From positions 1 through 46,088 of the forward strand of contig JAPFBP010000005.1 of NCBI GenBank assembly GCA_029250275.1: DNA of 46,088 bases. The letters run 5' to 3'. Position numbers and translations under genes: made by a program. Positions 45,910 to 46,088 of the stretch are shown piece after piece (the first letter of the stretch is position 1; each line of letters opens with the position of its first letter). The notes under the pieces were generated by a model. It was not told where the DNA came from and ran no database searches. It saw only the letters and a list, made by a program, of their open reading frames with translations. Origin of the DNA: Candidatus Nitrosopumilus sp. (GTDB lineage Archaea > Thermoproteota > Nitrososphaeria > Nitrososphaerales > Nitrosopumilaceae).

Positions 45910-46088
45910 TAATTGTTTTATGTTTTTCAAAATGAATAATTATCTAAATAAAGATAATTTTTCGGCTAGCTAGAAATCATCAAGATTTTACCCATTTGTA
46001 GCACAAAACAGATCATTGTGATCCATCTAAAATGATCATCTTCTCATTTCATGAAAAACAAATACCAACGCATGATGTCCGTCATGCG

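Overview
AT-rich chromosomal window from an ammonia-oxidizing-type thaumarchaeon (Nitrosopumilus-like). The call rests on a eukaryote-like topoisomerase IB, archaeal DnaG primase, proteasome alpha subunit, CTP-dependent riboflavin kinase plus RibL, diphthine synthase, LysW-type lysine/arginine biosynthesis, and an ADP-forming 3-hydroxypropionyl-CoA synthetase-like gene next to an enoyl-CoA hydratase (3HP/4HB carbon fixation). Most of the window is densely packed core metabolism and information processing. I found no CRISPR array, transposase, integrase, prophage or complete known defence island. I added features missing from the ORF track: two tRNAs, one with a 40-nt intron for which I could fold a complete bulge-helix-bulge motif, and small genes under 60 aa (two LysW carrier proteins, a zinc ribbon, a C2H2 zinc finger, a coiled-coil). 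Best leads: the non-canonically placed intron in tRNA-Met(CAT); two separate LysW/ATP-grasp ligase pairs in one lys/arg locus; a DphB-DUF357 fusion; a 12-bp inverted repeat symmetric between psmA and a divergent wHTH gene; a dyad over the homocitrate synthase promoter; a cupredoxin lacking the usual axial Met; an orphan HEPN-like protein; an orphan beta-class DNA methyltransferase; a split MetH; and a zincin-like protein with an EExxH motif.
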